Positions 45,556 to 56,158 are shown, counted from the first letter of the stretch. The stretch: 64,000 nucleotides of DNA from Paguma larvata (GCA_030068075.1 CM057843.1:43531832-43595831), one strand, 5' to 3'. Notes: generated by a model from the sequence alone, not told the origin. A program made the numbers and translations.

Positions 45556-45772
45556 GAAGAGAGTGGCTCCATCGGTTGAGCTTTCAACTTCAGCTCAGGT
45601 CACGATCTCACAGTTCATGAGTTTGAGCTCCACATTAGTCTCTGTGCTGACAGTTCGGAGCCTGGTGCCTGCTTCAAATTCTGTGTCTCCCTCTCTTTCT
45701 GCCCCTCCCCTATTCGTGCTCTGTCTCTCTCTGTCTCTCAAAAATAAATAAACATTAAAAAAAAAAAAAGAA
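45556..45772 (+). mobile_element. CAN-SINE inside the 3' UTR of the divergent KRTAP3 gene
   Basis: The head is degraded (GAGTGGCTCCATCGGTTGAG) but the body and tail are clear. CCCTGGAAGAGA / CTCTGGAAGAAA flank it. It sits between the stop codon and the first AATAAA outside SINE sequence, so it is probably transcribed in the mRNA. Confidence 0.9.
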
Positions 45773-45862
45773 AGAAACTCTGGAAGAAAATGTTCTGACC
45801 CTGTGCCTTCAGTTTTGCAGAATTGTTCAATGTTCTGAATGACGGTTTCCAGTGAGAAGCTG

Positions 45863-45868
45863 AATAAA
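45863..45868 (+). terminator. Poly(A) signal candidate of the divergent KRTAP3 gene
   Basis: AATAAA lies 365 bp after the stop and downstream of the SINE. Without the SINE it would be about 150 bp after the stop, a normal distance for this family. SINE tail AATAAA motifs at 45742-45752 could compete. Confidence 0.6.
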
Positions 45869-46223
45869 TGCTGTCATGGAGCTCCTTACTTTAAAATAAA
45901 TAAACACCACTGTGTCCCAAACCATAAACTGTCTCAGTGCTATAATTGCCAAACAACTCCTGACACATATGCACATGATAAACCTATAAATATGTCCAGC
46001 AGAATTACACTATCTAATGACATCCACATAAATCTCACAGGCAAAAGAAGGCCTCACAAGGATATGTAAATACTTGAAGAAAACTGCCTGAATAGTAAAA
46101 TATTTTAAGCTCTAGTCTTAAAGTCATTTTAAATTCCAAGGTCAACACCTACTTTTAATTTTAATGTTTTCCCTGCCTCTTTAAGTAACTACCTCACACA
46201 CCTTCTTTTAAAGATATTGAGAG

Positions 46224-46690
46224 GGGCGCCTGGGTGGCTCAGTTGGTTATGTATCTGACTTATGATTTCAGCTCAGGTCATGATCCCAGGGTTGCAGGAT
46301 CGAGCTCTTCATTAGGCTCCATTCTCAGCATGGAGCTTGCTTAAGATTCTCCCTCTCTCTCTCTCTCACTCTCTCTTTCTCTCTCTGCACACCTCAGTGG
46401 CTCAGTCGGTTAAGTGTCCATCTTTGGCTCAGGTCATGATTTCATGGTTTGTAAGTTCGCATCAGGCTCTGTGCTGATGGCTCAGAGTCTGCAGCTTGTT
46501 TCAGATTCTGTGTCTCCCTCTCTCTCTCTGCCCCTCCTCCACTTTCTTTCTTTCTGTCTCTCTCTCAAAATAAATAAACATTTAAAAAAAAAAAAAGTTT
46601 CTCTCTCTGTCCCTCTGACCCTACCCCCAAGGTGTGTGTGCATGAGCATTCTCTCTCTCTCTAAAAATAAACAAAATTTTTTTTAAAAAT
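46224..46690 (+). mobile_element. Older CAN-SINE split by a younger CAN-SINE
   Basis: The outer element starts GGGGCGCCTGGGTGGCTCAG, has the body phrase CCCAGGGTTGCAGGATCGAGC (different from the other copies here) and a CT tract ending at 46389. It resumes at about 46597 with the CT-rich part and AAAATAAACAAAATTTT tail. It looks like an older or different CAN-SINE subfamily. Confidence 0.85.
46390..46596 (+). mobile_element. CAN-SINE inserted in another CAN-SINE
   Basis: Head CACACCTCAGTGGCTCAG through an AATAAACATTTAAAAAA tail. TTTCTCTCTCTG occurs just before (46378-46389) and just after (46598-46609) as the target duplication of the outer CT tract. Confidence 0.87.
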
Positions 46691-46699
46691 AAAGATTCT

Positions 46700-47980
46700 G
46701 AGAAACATCAACATACTCTCAGAGGAGACCCCAAAGACTGGGCAGAGCCATATTTTTTTCATTACTCGTTTAGATGAAGCTCTGAATGTAAAACTGTTTC
46801 GACACCTATAAGGCACTTCACAGATGAAATTGCTCTGCTTATGTCAATTGTTATTATTATAAGAGGAAATTCTAAAAATAAATACACAGGGTTTTTTTTC
46901 CCCCTTCTAATCTGTAATTTAATCCAATTCCATACACACTTATCAAGTGCCTACTCTTTTCCAGGCACTGACCTAGGTGCTTGATAGAGACTAAGAAGAT
47001 GAAGACACAAGTCCCACTTTTTCAGAGAGTTTGCCCTGGAGTGAGGAAGACATAAATGACGAACCATGATATATAACAGACTGAAATGAGGTCTAAATGA
47101 AAAGACAAGAGACACACTTTGTGAAAGCAAAGAATGAAAACATCTAGAAGAACCACCTAAAGATTCCCACGAAGGAGATATTGAGGTGATGCTTGAGGGA
47201 TGAACAAGATTCGAGAAGTACAGAATCAGGGAAGCACACTGCAAGAAACGGTACGATCACGCCCACAGAGATGTAAAGTGCCTTGGAGGCGCTAACCTTC
47301 ATTTTCATTTGCTACGTTTTGTGATGCATTATCAATATTTAAGCAAAACCCAAGCCAACGTCACTAACAGGTTCTTTCTTCTCATAAAATGCTTGAGGCT
47401 TATTTAACCCATGACATTTCGTATTTCCCACTGATTTGTTTCAGCCAGGTTTATTCTCTGTTAAACAGGCCAAGCTGGTTTTCAGCCATTCCCCTCAGAA
47501 ACACCCCACCAAAGAATCTGTCCTTAGTGTTTACTCAACAACAATTTGCCATCCAACAAATTATGTAATTTAGATTCTACTAGCTGAATAGTTCTGTGCT
47601 GATCAAGGGGAAGTATGTGAAGATGCTGGAATCAGGATATTACACACTAGAATAATTATTCAGTCCAACTTCCTCATCTGCCATCCTATAGTAAGGCCAA
47701 CCGAGGTGAAGAATGTTGTATAAGGCATCCCTCAAAGAATTTACAACCTAACTGAAGACCTAAGATATGAAAACAAATAAACACGCAGAGGAGGGAGTAA
47801 GTCAGTGAAAAAAGGACTCTTATAGTTCTAAACTACATCAGATCAGATCCCCCTCAAGAACCACTGTTGTTTTGTGAATCTTATGACTTCTCCTTTTTTT
47901 TCTTAGTTCAACTTATTTTAAATCAAGCATTCGTTTGAAAATGAATGAAGATGAGGTGATTTTCTTTTAATGGTACATTT
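46700..47980. other. Intergenic DNA, ancient repeat relics only
   Basis: A stretch at about 46925-47060 (TTATCAAGTGCCTACTC, CCAGGCACTGACC) resembles a very old dispersed repeat. No gene is seen. Confidence 0.5.
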
Positions 47981-48000
47981 AACAAAAGTCAGCAGCTGGG

Positions 48001-48200
48001 GGGTGCCTAGGTGGCTCAGTTGGTTAAGCAGCCGGCTTGGCTCAGGTCATAATCTCACGGTTCCTGAGTTCAAGTCCCACATTAGGCTCTGTGCTGACAG
48101 CTCAGAGCCTGGAGCCTGCTCAGATTCTGTGTCTCCCCCCACTCCCCTCCCCTACTCACGTTCTATCTCTCAAAAATAAACATAAAAAAAATTTTTTTTA
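48001..48200 (+). mobile_element. CAN-SINE with perfect 14-bp target duplication
   Basis: AGTCAGCAGCTGGG lies at 47987-48000 and again at 48201-48214, without mismatch. The tail is A/T-rich and the CT tract is short. The exact duplication suggests a fairly recent insertion. Confidence 0.96.
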
Positions 48201-48214
48201 AGTCAGCAGCTGGG

Positions 48215-48840
48215 TGGATCTTTCTTCCCAGTGAATTTACATTTTAACTCACTATAAGATTGGCACAGCTCTGAGAATAAAGACTGTTTAAAAAAAAAAC
48301 ATAGAATGATACAACCTTTTGAAACTCACTATAGATTAAAAATAATGAAAAGGGGTTTCATCTCATTCCATTCTGGCTGTCACCCTGCTTGCGCAATAGA
48401 ACCTGAATTCTATCCTCCATAAACAAGGTTTATGTCTGAGATGATACAGTCATATGCGACATCCATCTGTAAGTGCCATGTCCTTGTTGACTTCACTGAG
48501 AAAATGGTCCAGTTAATCATTTGAGTTGCATGTTCTGATATTAGTAATTAAAAACTGTATTGTGTTATGCATATTATTTTATATTAAGGGGGAGAAAAAC
48601 AAGGAAAAGAATATAGCCTCTGAAACTACAGCTAAATTGTCCCTCAGACTGATTATCCATATTTCAGGTAAGGTTTGGCATTCCAAGACCCTGTGAAGAT
48701 AAAATGTAATCATCTTATGACAAAAATGACAAGTCAATGAGTCAAAAACATGATGTATCTTAATAAGGGCAGGACTCTTAATGGACAAGTAAATACCAAA
48801 CTGATTAGAGAATCTTAGTGAAGGGGGTGGGATAAACAAA
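48215..48840. other. Upstream region of KRTAP3-2, no gene seen
   Basis: AT-rich sequence without a named repeat. The proximal part belongs to the KRTAP3-2 promoter. Confidence 0.5.
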
Positions 48841-48850
48841 AATGAGAGGG

Positions 48851-48893
48851 AGCCTTCTGGTTGGACCAACACCCACTAGGGACCATATATAAG
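48851..48893 (+). promoter_or_regulatory. KRTAP3-2 proximal promoter and TATA box
   Basis: AGCCTTCTGGTTGGACCAAC directly upstream is shared exactly with the KRTAP3-3 promoter (from 55731). It carries a GTTGGACCAAC dyad. TATATAAG at 48886-48893 is 90 bp before the ATG. Confidence 0.85.
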
Positions 48894-48975
48894 AGCCGGA
48901 AAGCAAGAGAAGACATTTGTATCTCAGAAACCTCATCTTTCCAGGAAACCAGAAGCAAACCAGATTCCCAACGCC

Positions 48976-49272
48976 ATGGCTTGCTGTGTCCCCTGCTGCT
49001 GCAGCGTCCCCACCGGCCCCGCCACCACCATCTGCTCCTCTGACAAATGCTGCCGGTGCGGAGTCTGCCTGCCCAGCACCTGCCCACACACCACTTGGTT
49101 ACTGGAGCCAACCTGCTGTGACAACTGCCCCCCACCCTGCCACATTCCTCAGCCCTGTGTGCCCACCTGCTTCCTGCTCAACTCCTGCCACCCCACCCCG
49201 TGCCTGGAGACCCTCAACCTCACAACCTACACCCAGCCCTGCTGTGAGCCCTGCATCTCAAGCTGCTGCTGA
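48976..49272 (+). CDS. KRTAP3-2: Keratin-associated protein 3-2
   Basis: A 98-residue, single-exon high-sulfur protein with 24 cysteines (24%), the usual family length. Landmarks: the shared [15 protein letters not shown] head; [36 protein letters not shown], which marks the 3-2/3-3 type; then [16 protein letters not shown] and terminal ISSCC. The predicted role is a hair-cortex keratin matrix protein. The start follows CCCAACGCCATGG, 90 bp after the TATA box. The whole coding sequence is identical, base for base as read, to the gene at 55862, although their flanks differ. The number is positional, because the two cannot be told apart by protein. Confidence 0.93.
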   Translation: MACCVPCCCSVPTGPATTICSSDKCCRCGVCLPSTCPHTTWLLEPTCCDNCPPPCHIPQPCVPTCFLLNSCHPTPCLETLNLTTYTQPCCEPCISSCC

Positions 49273-49618
49273 GCGACGGCTGCTTTGCCCTGTGCCTGAC
49301 AATGAAGAACCCTGAAGCTGTCTATTCAGCAGTCACTTGCCTCAGGAGTTGATCATGATGTTGAGGCAGACCAGATGGCCCAGATGTGGAAAAACCTACC
49401 TTTCATTTTAATGGAAAGAAAAATCAAGAATTTCTTTATGGTTATTTGGCTGAATAACCATTTGGTTCATCTGGACAGATGAACATCATCTATTATCAAA
49501 ATTCTACTGAAATCTGTAAGAACCCAGACTATATTTTCTTGGTCATGTTGCTTCTTGGATCCCGTTTCTTCTATCGGATATTTTCATAGAGCAAAAAAAA
49601 ATTCTTGATGGATTTTCC

Positions 49619-49624
49619 AATAAA
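49619..49624 (+). terminator. Poly(A) signal of KRTAP3-2
   Basis: AATAAA lies 347 bp after the stop, followed by TGTTGTTTGTTTATG, a good GT-rich downstream element. Confidence 0.82.
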
Positions 49625-49639
49625 CTTTATTTCTCTGGA

Positions 49640-50715
49640 AAGATGTTGTTTGTTTATGTTAGAGTTTTTGGTATATTTCCTTAAGTTAAAAAAAAGGTGA
49701 TGAAATGATTTTATTAAAAATAAAAAGAAGAATCTACTAGAAGAATGACTAGAACTAGCTAGCTTCTAGGCTGCTAACTTCCAACTGGTTAGCTTTTCCG
49801 TGCCCCCCTTTTCCTCAGACAAATGCAATTTGAGGTGAGTCAACATTTACTTACCTACACTTTGCTGAGTAAATCACATTATTAACTCACACAATCCTTA
49901 AAACATCACTAATAGATGAGAAAAATGAAGCTTTAAGAGTTACTCAACATTCTCAAAGCTACTTAGTAAGGAAGCCAGAATTCAGTTCCTCATATATCTA
50001 ACTCTAAAATCCAATTCTTTCTACCATATCACAGAGCCTCCAATTCTAAGAACCAGAAGCTGAACAAACAGTTATGGCCTCAACTTATGACATGCAAGAG
50101 AAACATAAAATGTAAAATCTTTAACAAAATCATCACGTCCCATCGTGATAGAAAAGGATCTAGAGGCACACAGATTAAAAGTGGCAGGCAGGAGGTTCTA
50201 AGACCTGAGTCAGTTAGTGGGCCTACCAATCTCGACTTCATTTTTCCTTAGAGAAAACTTCGGCGGTCAACTCCAGTAGCAGGACACTAGGAATATATCT
50301 CTACTTGCCACCATCAACAGAATGCCAAAACTCTTCAGGTGATGGGCTGAGAACTGGAGCTAAAGACTTTATTAAACATGATATAAACTGACTTAACTGT
50401 ACTTCTTTTTACCAACCTACTTCATTTTATCTTGAGCAGATTATCCTCTGCTCTGCCTTAGAAAGATGATCATATATAATACATATTCAACACATTTTAT
50501 GATGTATGTATGATACATGTATATTGTGTGTATACATATATATATACTATATGTATATATATATATGTCATATATATACATATCATTCATTTGTATATAA
50601 AGGCACAAGTCAAAATCTGAAAAGCATTGAGCTAAAACCAAAAGGATATATGTGAAAAAGAAAAGGGCAGGGCAGGGAAGGGAAGCACCAAGTGCCTATA
50701 AATAATCATGCTTCT
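49640..50715. other. Intergenic DNA with an AT-repeat palindromic stretch
   Basis: 50480-50610 is a run of TATATA/TACATA with many self-complementary pieces. The rest shows no gene or named repeat. Confidence 0.6.
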
Positions 50716-50717
50716 AG

Positions 50718-50914
50718 GGGCGCCTGGGTGGCTCAGTCGGTTGAGCCTCCAACTTCGGCTCAGGTCATGATCTCACGGTTTGTGGGTTTGAGCCCCACAT
50801 CCAGCTCCACGTTGACAGTGTGGAGTCTCCTTGGGATTCTCTCTCTGCCTCTTTCTCTCTGCTCATCCCCTGCTCATGCTCTCTCAAAAATAAACAAACA
50901 TTAAAAAAATTTTT
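50718..50914 (+). mobile_element. CAN-SINE
   Basis: Well-preserved head GGGGCGCCTGGGTGGCTCAG, no long CT tract and an AATAAACAAACATTAAAA tail. Confidence 0.93.
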
Positions 50915-50929
50915 TTAAATAAATAGACA

Positions 50930-51885
50930 GGTTTCTAAATATCCTTCGTGTGCCTGTCAGTTCCTCCAGAATGAGATTTCCCAGAGGATCTCACAGGCTC
51001 ATTAGTGGTTTGAATGAACAGAATTTAGAACCATGGGGTAGATGGGACACAACCTAGAATACTGCCAACAAGTGAGTTAGTCCCTTCAGTCATTCATTTG
51101 GCCAATATTTCATGAATGCTTCCCCTGTGCCAGGCACCATATCCGTGTTAAGGATGTAAAGATAAAAGAAATGTTATTACCTAGAGTGCTCTCAAGTTTC
51201 TTTCAGATTTGGTAAGGGAAACAGACAAGTTATTATAATCACAATACGTGTGGTCTGCCTATGGCAGATGGGTATATTTATAATGCCGTGTGGCTCCTGC
51301 TGTGACTGAGATGTGAGCAGCACGGCATGCAAGCACATAGAAAGAGTAACTAAAACCCGGATTTGGTGATTCAGCGTCAGGGTGAGAGATAGTTACGGAA
51401 AGCCACCAAGCTATTCAAGCTAAGTGTTAAAAGATGACGAGGCAGGAGAGGTGGGGAGAGGCTGTTCCAGACAGAACAGCAGCTTACTAACTCGTGAACT
51501 GAATGCACTGAAGATGGGGAGGAGAGGGGGAGGGCGAGGAGAGAAGAAACGCAAAGACTCTGAGGTTGGGGCTCCTCGAGTAAAGGGTTTTAAGACTGAA
51601 ACCTCCAAGGAAAGAGGTTTGAAGCAAGAAACTAACAATCATATTTTGTTTCTTTTTATTATCAACCTTTAATCTATGTCTTCACTATCACAGATAGACC
51701 TGTAGGCGCCAAGGGCAAGCCACCCCAAAATGTGCCACTTTGGCATACTGATTATTTTAAGTAAAATTACTTAAGAAACAGCCTATGCAAGGACATTCAG
51801 ACCCTCCTCTGTCCATGAGAAAGCAGGGAATAAATTTCCTATGTGAAAGGTACCCTCCCTGTACAATGAGATAAAGAGACATCCA
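50930..51885. other. Intergenic DNA, no gene seen
   Basis: A degraded old dispersed repeat is likely at about 51090-51240 (TTCATTTGGCCAATATTTC, CCCTGTGCCAGGCACC). A G-rich stretch lies at about 51508-51545. ORFs of 72-82 codons here have no family features. Confidence 0.5.
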
Positions 51886-51888
51886 TGG

Positions 51889-52103
51889 GGCACCTGGGTG
51901 GCTCAGTCGCTTGAGCGGCCGACTTCGGCTCAGGTCATGATCTCACAGTCTGTGAGTTCAAGCCCCACATCGAACTCTGTGCTGACAGCTCCTAGCCTGG
52001 AGCCTGCTTCGGATTCTGTGTGTCTCTCTCTCTTTCTCTCTGCCCTTCTCATGCTTTGTCTCTCTGTCTCAAAAATAAATAAAATGTTAAAAAAAAAAAA
52101 AAG
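51889..52103 (+). mobile_element. CAN-SINE
   Basis: Head GGGGCACCTGGGTGGCTCAGTCGC and a poly(A) tail of about 13 A. AGACATCC on both sides is the target duplication. Confidence 0.93.
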
Positions 52104-52169
52104 AAAGACATCCTTATTATTACCAGAGAGGAAATTTAGAGCTGAGAAGGCTGTATAAACAAACCTTGC

Positions 52170-52377
52170 GGGGCGCCTGGGTGGCTCAGTTGGTTAAGCG
52201 GCCGACTTCAGCTCGGGTCATGATCTCACGGTCTGTGAGTTCGAGCCCCACATTGGGCTCTGTGCTGCTGGCTCATCAAAGCCTGGAGCCTCCTTCGGAT
52301 TCTGTGTCTCCCTCTCTCTCTGCCCTTCCCCTGCTCATGCTGTCTCTATGTCTCTCAAAAATAAATAAACGTTAAAA

Positions 52378-52408
<31 letters not shown>

Positions 52409-52409
52409 C
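52170..52409 (+). mobile_element. CAN-SINE with long poly(A) tail, likely young
   Basis: The intact head GGGGCGCCTGGGTGGCTCAG is followed by a clean body and a tail with an uninterrupted run of about 26 A (52383-52408). AAACCTTGC is repeated exactly at both ends. Long pure tails decay quickly, so this insertion is probably recent. Confidence 0.95.
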
Positions 52410-52419
52410 CTTGCTATCT

Positions 52420-52747
52420 TTTACTAATTTACTACCACAGCCCGAAGTCTGTTCACAATTCCTTACTATTTGACACTCCCAAAGTTAAGTTTTCTTTGAC
52501 CTGTCAATTCCTCATATATTGTCTCTTTGTCTAAAAAGTATTAAAACTCCTTGCCTTGGTCATTTCTTTAGGTCTCAATTTCATTATTGGGTCTCTCTGT
52601 GCACATAATAAAACTTCGGTGTTTTCTCCTGTTAATCTGTCTCATGTAACTCTAATTCTTAGGCCAGCTGAAGGACCTTCAAGAGTAGAAGAAGAATTTT
52701 TCCTTCCCTACACTCCCTTTGACTATAGACAGCATAATTAAAACTGG

Positions 52748-52791
<44 letters not shown>

Positions 52792-53590
52792 AGACTATCA
52801 GCATCTAATCAAGAATCACCATGTTTTTCCTGCATTCACTTAAAGGAAAAAGATACCCTTTATTTCTAAAAATAAAATGTTTAATATCTCTGACACATAC
52901 TAAACTTAAATGTTAAACCACAAAAAAGGTAGTTCAATCTAATAGGTTCTATATTTAGTTTTTTAACAAGTCAGTCACCAGACCATCTAAGCAAATTAGC
53001 TCACCTCTCTAGGATTCACTGTCATAATTTATGAACAAAGGATAGTTATTCCCAGGCCACTTAGGCCATGGCAAGAAAAGAAAGTTTAATAAAGTACTAT
53101 AAGTCTTTTCAATAAAAGGGTTTAGTTTATTATCATAAACTCACTATTTTACAACTGTTTCTAATCTATAATTTTAAATCTTATTATAATTATGGAAATA
53201 TAACATTCTACACAGAACAGTACCAATTTCTTTGTCCTCATAAGCTGACTCAAAGTAATACTGCATTCTAAGTAAGACGGCACTCTCTTTCTGCCATGAA
53301 ATTCTGTGAGAAACTGCAAACCTCTCTGTAATGTTTTTTCTTAAAATGTCAAAATAATTTCCTTTTGCTTATAATTCTTGTGCTTTTAGAACCTTTCCTA
53401 TCATAATGTATAATAACAGTAACTTAAAATAATATGTTCACGATAAACCTGCCAACAGATTCCAAGTTGCATGAGAGCAAGAATGATGTCTATTTTTTCA
53501 CTTTCTTATATCTAACGTTCATCACAGAGCTTGGCACATGGGAACTGCTATAGATAAATGTCTATTAAGTTATTTAAAAAATACTGAAAA
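52420..53590. other. Intergenic DNA with a (GT)n microsatellite
   Basis: A pure GT run of about 19 units lies at 52752-52789. A degraded L2-like end lies at about 53455-53572 (CAAGTTGCATGAGAGCAAG, GAGCTTGGCACATGG). No gene is seen. Confidence 0.6.
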
Positions 53591-53594
53591 TATA

Positions 53595-53838
53595 GGGGCA
53601 CCTGGGTCGCTCAGTTGGCTAAGCATCCAACTCTTGGTTTCAGCTCAGGTCATGATCTCATGGTTTGTAAGACTGAGCCCCGCATTGGGCTCGACACTGA
53701 CAGTGTGGAGCCTGCTTGGGATTCCCTCTCTCCCTCTCACTCTGCCCCTCCCTGGCTCCCTCCCTCCCACCCTCCCTCTCTCTCTCTTTCTCTCAAAATA
53801 AATAAATAAAATTTTTAAAAAGTTTTCAGACAAAAATT
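53595..53838 (+). mobile_element. CAN-SINE
   Basis: Head GGGGCACCTGGGTCGCTCAG, then a CCTCCCT-rich body and a long A/T-rich tail. TACTGAAAATATA before and GACTGAAAATATA after it mark the target site. Confidence 0.9.
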
Positions 53839-54169
53839 TTAAAAGACTGAAAATATAAATCAGTCCAAAGTAAAAGAGTGAGAAATCTAGCAGGTATTCA
53901 CTCAAAGATAAATCTGGGTGAAGTCCAGGGATACCAACAGAGATTACAAATCCTTTCTTCCAAACAGAGCCATAGAGAAATTTTTTTTAATCTGAAGTTT
54001 ATTAATTTCTGTGCCAGCTATTTTCTTTAATTGTAGGTGTGAACCTTCAGATAAATGTTTTCTACTTCCTATAAGGTTGCTCTTTTACGTTTCCACAGCT
54101 ATTTTTTTTTCATCTTTAGACAGTTTCTTTCCCCTCTTCCTTATCTTGAGTTTGTTTGACCTGCAACTT

Positions 54170-54375
54170 ACTAGGATAATGATGATAATAATTTATCTTT
54201 GTATAGCACTTTACAGTTGTCTATGGACAATGATCTTCAGAATGCAAGAATGTAGATATTATGATCTTTATTTTGCAGAGGAGACAGACAAGGCTTTAAA
54301 CAATGAACGACTTGGCATAACAAGGAAGGCAATGAGTAGGACTGGAACCAGTGAAGAGCTCTTCTGACTCTAATG
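54170..54375 (+). mobile_element. Ancient MIR-type fragment
   Basis: TGTATAGCACTTTACAG, TTTTGCAGAGGAGACAG and a later GGACTGGAACCAG fit an old MIR-related element. The 118-codon ORF over it is incidental. Confidence 0.5.
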
Positions 54376-54510
54376 TGGTCCACAGTTGTTACTATTGCCA
54401 CAATTATCACCTTGAAAATAACCTAAATGAATAATAATATAAAAATTTTAAGTAACTTGGAAGTATAATTACATGATGAATGCTAGGAAACATTAAAAAT
54501 AACATTATCA

Positions 54511-54674
54511 GGCACCTGCATGGCTCAGTCAGTTAAGTATCTAAGTTCGGCTCAGGCCATGACCCCACAGCTCCTGAGTTTTAGCCCCACGTTGGGCTCT
54601 GTGCTGACAGCTCGGAGCCTGGAGCCTGCTTCAAATTCTGTGTCCCTTTCTCACTCTGCCCCTTCCCTGCTCAT

Positions 54675-54728
<54 letters not shown>

Positions 54729-54751
54729 AAGAATAAATAAATATTAAAAAA
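54511..54751 (+). mobile_element. CAN-SINE, left arm of a tail-to-tail pair
   Basis: Head GGCACCTGCATGGCTCAG, a long CT tract (about 54680-54728) and an A-rich tail that runs directly into the next, oppositely oriented SINE. Confidence 0.93.
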
Positions 54752-54755
54752 AATT

Positions 54756-54960
54756 TTTTTAACATTAATTCATTTTTGAGACAGAGAGAGACAGAGCATG
54801 AGTGCAGGAGGGGCGGAGAGAGAGGGAAACACAGAATCCGAAGCAGGCTCCAGGCTCGGAGCTGTCTGCACAGAGTCCGACGCGGAGCTCGAACTCATGG
54901 TCGAGATCGTGACTCGAGCCGAAGTCAGACACTCAACTGACTGAGCCACGCAGGCGTCCC
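54756..54960 (-). mobile_element. CAN-SINE, reverse, right arm of a tail-to-tail pair
   Basis: T-rich tail, GA tract and inverted head ending CACGCAGGCGTCCC. AACATTAT occurs before the left arm and after this arm, so the pair together sits between one set of target duplications. Confidence 0.93.
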
Positions 54961-54969
54961 TAAGAACAT

Positions 54970-55665
54970 TATAAAATATATTTAAGAATACAAGATAATG
55001 AAAAGATATATGTTTAAGCAAAAAGGCAAGTTATAGAACTGTAGATAAATTATTCCAGTACTAAAATGATAAACAAACATATAAAAAAATAACTAGAGGG
55101 ATATACGCAGGTATCAATAGAGAATTTCTCTTGATGATAAGATTATGAGTGAGTTTTCCTTATACTTTTCTATTTTGTCCAAATTTTTAAATAAATATAT
55201 TTATAGTCACAAATGAAATAATGGGTGCTTTTTAAAAGTCTGCCCGTATTTCTCAATAGCATATTTCTCCATATTAATATAAGTCTGATGTTCGAAAGTC
55301 CCAAAACTTAACACAATGTTATATGCTAATTATATCTCAACAAAATATTATGTAATTTTTTAAAGGTCCCAAAGTGAAAATAAAGTTACTAAAGTTCAAC
55401 TTTTTAAAACATCATCAGAACAACTGATACAAATAAAGGTAAAGAGAATGAACACTAGACCAGCACCAGAGATAAGACCTACATACTCTGGGTGTACTAT
55501 CATGCAGTATTTCCCAGCAGGGCTGGTGTCAGAACTATAATAGCAGAAGCTTTTGGTGATACATCACAAAGCTTGTGTTTCAATCACAAACAGCAAGAGT
55601 AATCAGTGCAGATTTAGCAAGGAACTCATATAAATGTTAATTAGGAGAATAGAGACTCTTTACAA
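54970..55665. other. Intergenic DNA upstream of KRTAP3-3
   Basis: AT-rich, with no named repeat or gene. The proximal part is the KRTAP3-3 promoter. Confidence 0.5.
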
Positions 55666-55681
55666 GCATCTAAATGTCAAA

Positions 55682-55773
55682 CCAATCAAAGGATAATGGG
55701 TACACTAATATAAACAAGAACCAGGAAAGAAGCCTTCTGGTTGGACCAACACCCACTGGGGAGGGTATATAAG
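55682..55773 (+). promoter_or_regulatory. KRTAP3-3 promoter: CCAAT/TCF-like overlap, shared box and TATA
   Basis: CCAATCAAAGG at 55682-55692 joins a CCAAT box to an ATCAAAG LEF/TCF-like core. From 55731 the AGCCTTCTGGTTGGACCAAC box matches KRTAP3-2. TATATAAG at 55766-55773 is 96 bp before the ATG. Confidence 0.8.
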
Positions 55774-55861
55774 AGGCTCAAAGAAAGGAGAAACAGTCAC
55801 AACTCAGAAGCTTCATCTATCATTACAACCAAATCAATTAAAAACACAGATTCCCAACGCC

Positions 55862-56158
55862 ATGGCTTGCTGTGTCCCCTGCTGCTGCAGCGTCCCCACC
55901 GGCCCCGCCACCACCATCTGCTCCTCTGACAAATGCTGCCGGTGCGGAGTCTGCCTGCCCAGCACCTGCCCACACACCACTTGGTTACTGGAGCCAACCT
56001 GCTGTGACAACTGCCCCCCACCCTGCCACATTCCTCAGCCCTGTGTGCCCACCTGCTTCCTGCTCAACTCCTGCCACCCCACCCCGTGCCTGGAGACCCT
56101 CAACCTCACAACCTACACCCAGCCCTGCTGTGAGCCCTGCATCTCAAGCTGCTGCTGA
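55862..56158 (+). CDS. KRTAP3-3: Keratin-associated protein 3-3
   Basis: A 98-residue protein identical to the product of the gene at 48976, with the same 24 cysteines and the same 3-2/3-3-type centre. All 297 coding bases match by reading, together with the 15 bp before the ATG, whereas the rest of the 5' UTR and the 3' UTR differ. That pattern points to recent gene conversion or selection on a very recent exchange rather than simple slow divergence. It is the last KRTAP gene in the window and is 6.6 kb downstream of its twin. It probably has the same hair-cortex matrix role, with separate control from its own promoter. Which copy is truly 3-2 and which 3-3 rests on position only. Confidence 0.93.
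   Translation: MACCVPCCCSVPTGPATTICSSDKCCRCGVCLPSTCPHTTWLLEPTCCDNCPPPCHIPQPCVPTCFLLNSCHPTPCLETLNLTTYTQPCCEPCISSCC

Noticed and set aside
54011..54367. 118-codon frame
   Set aside because: It overlaps an old MIR-type relic, has no promoter and no family features.
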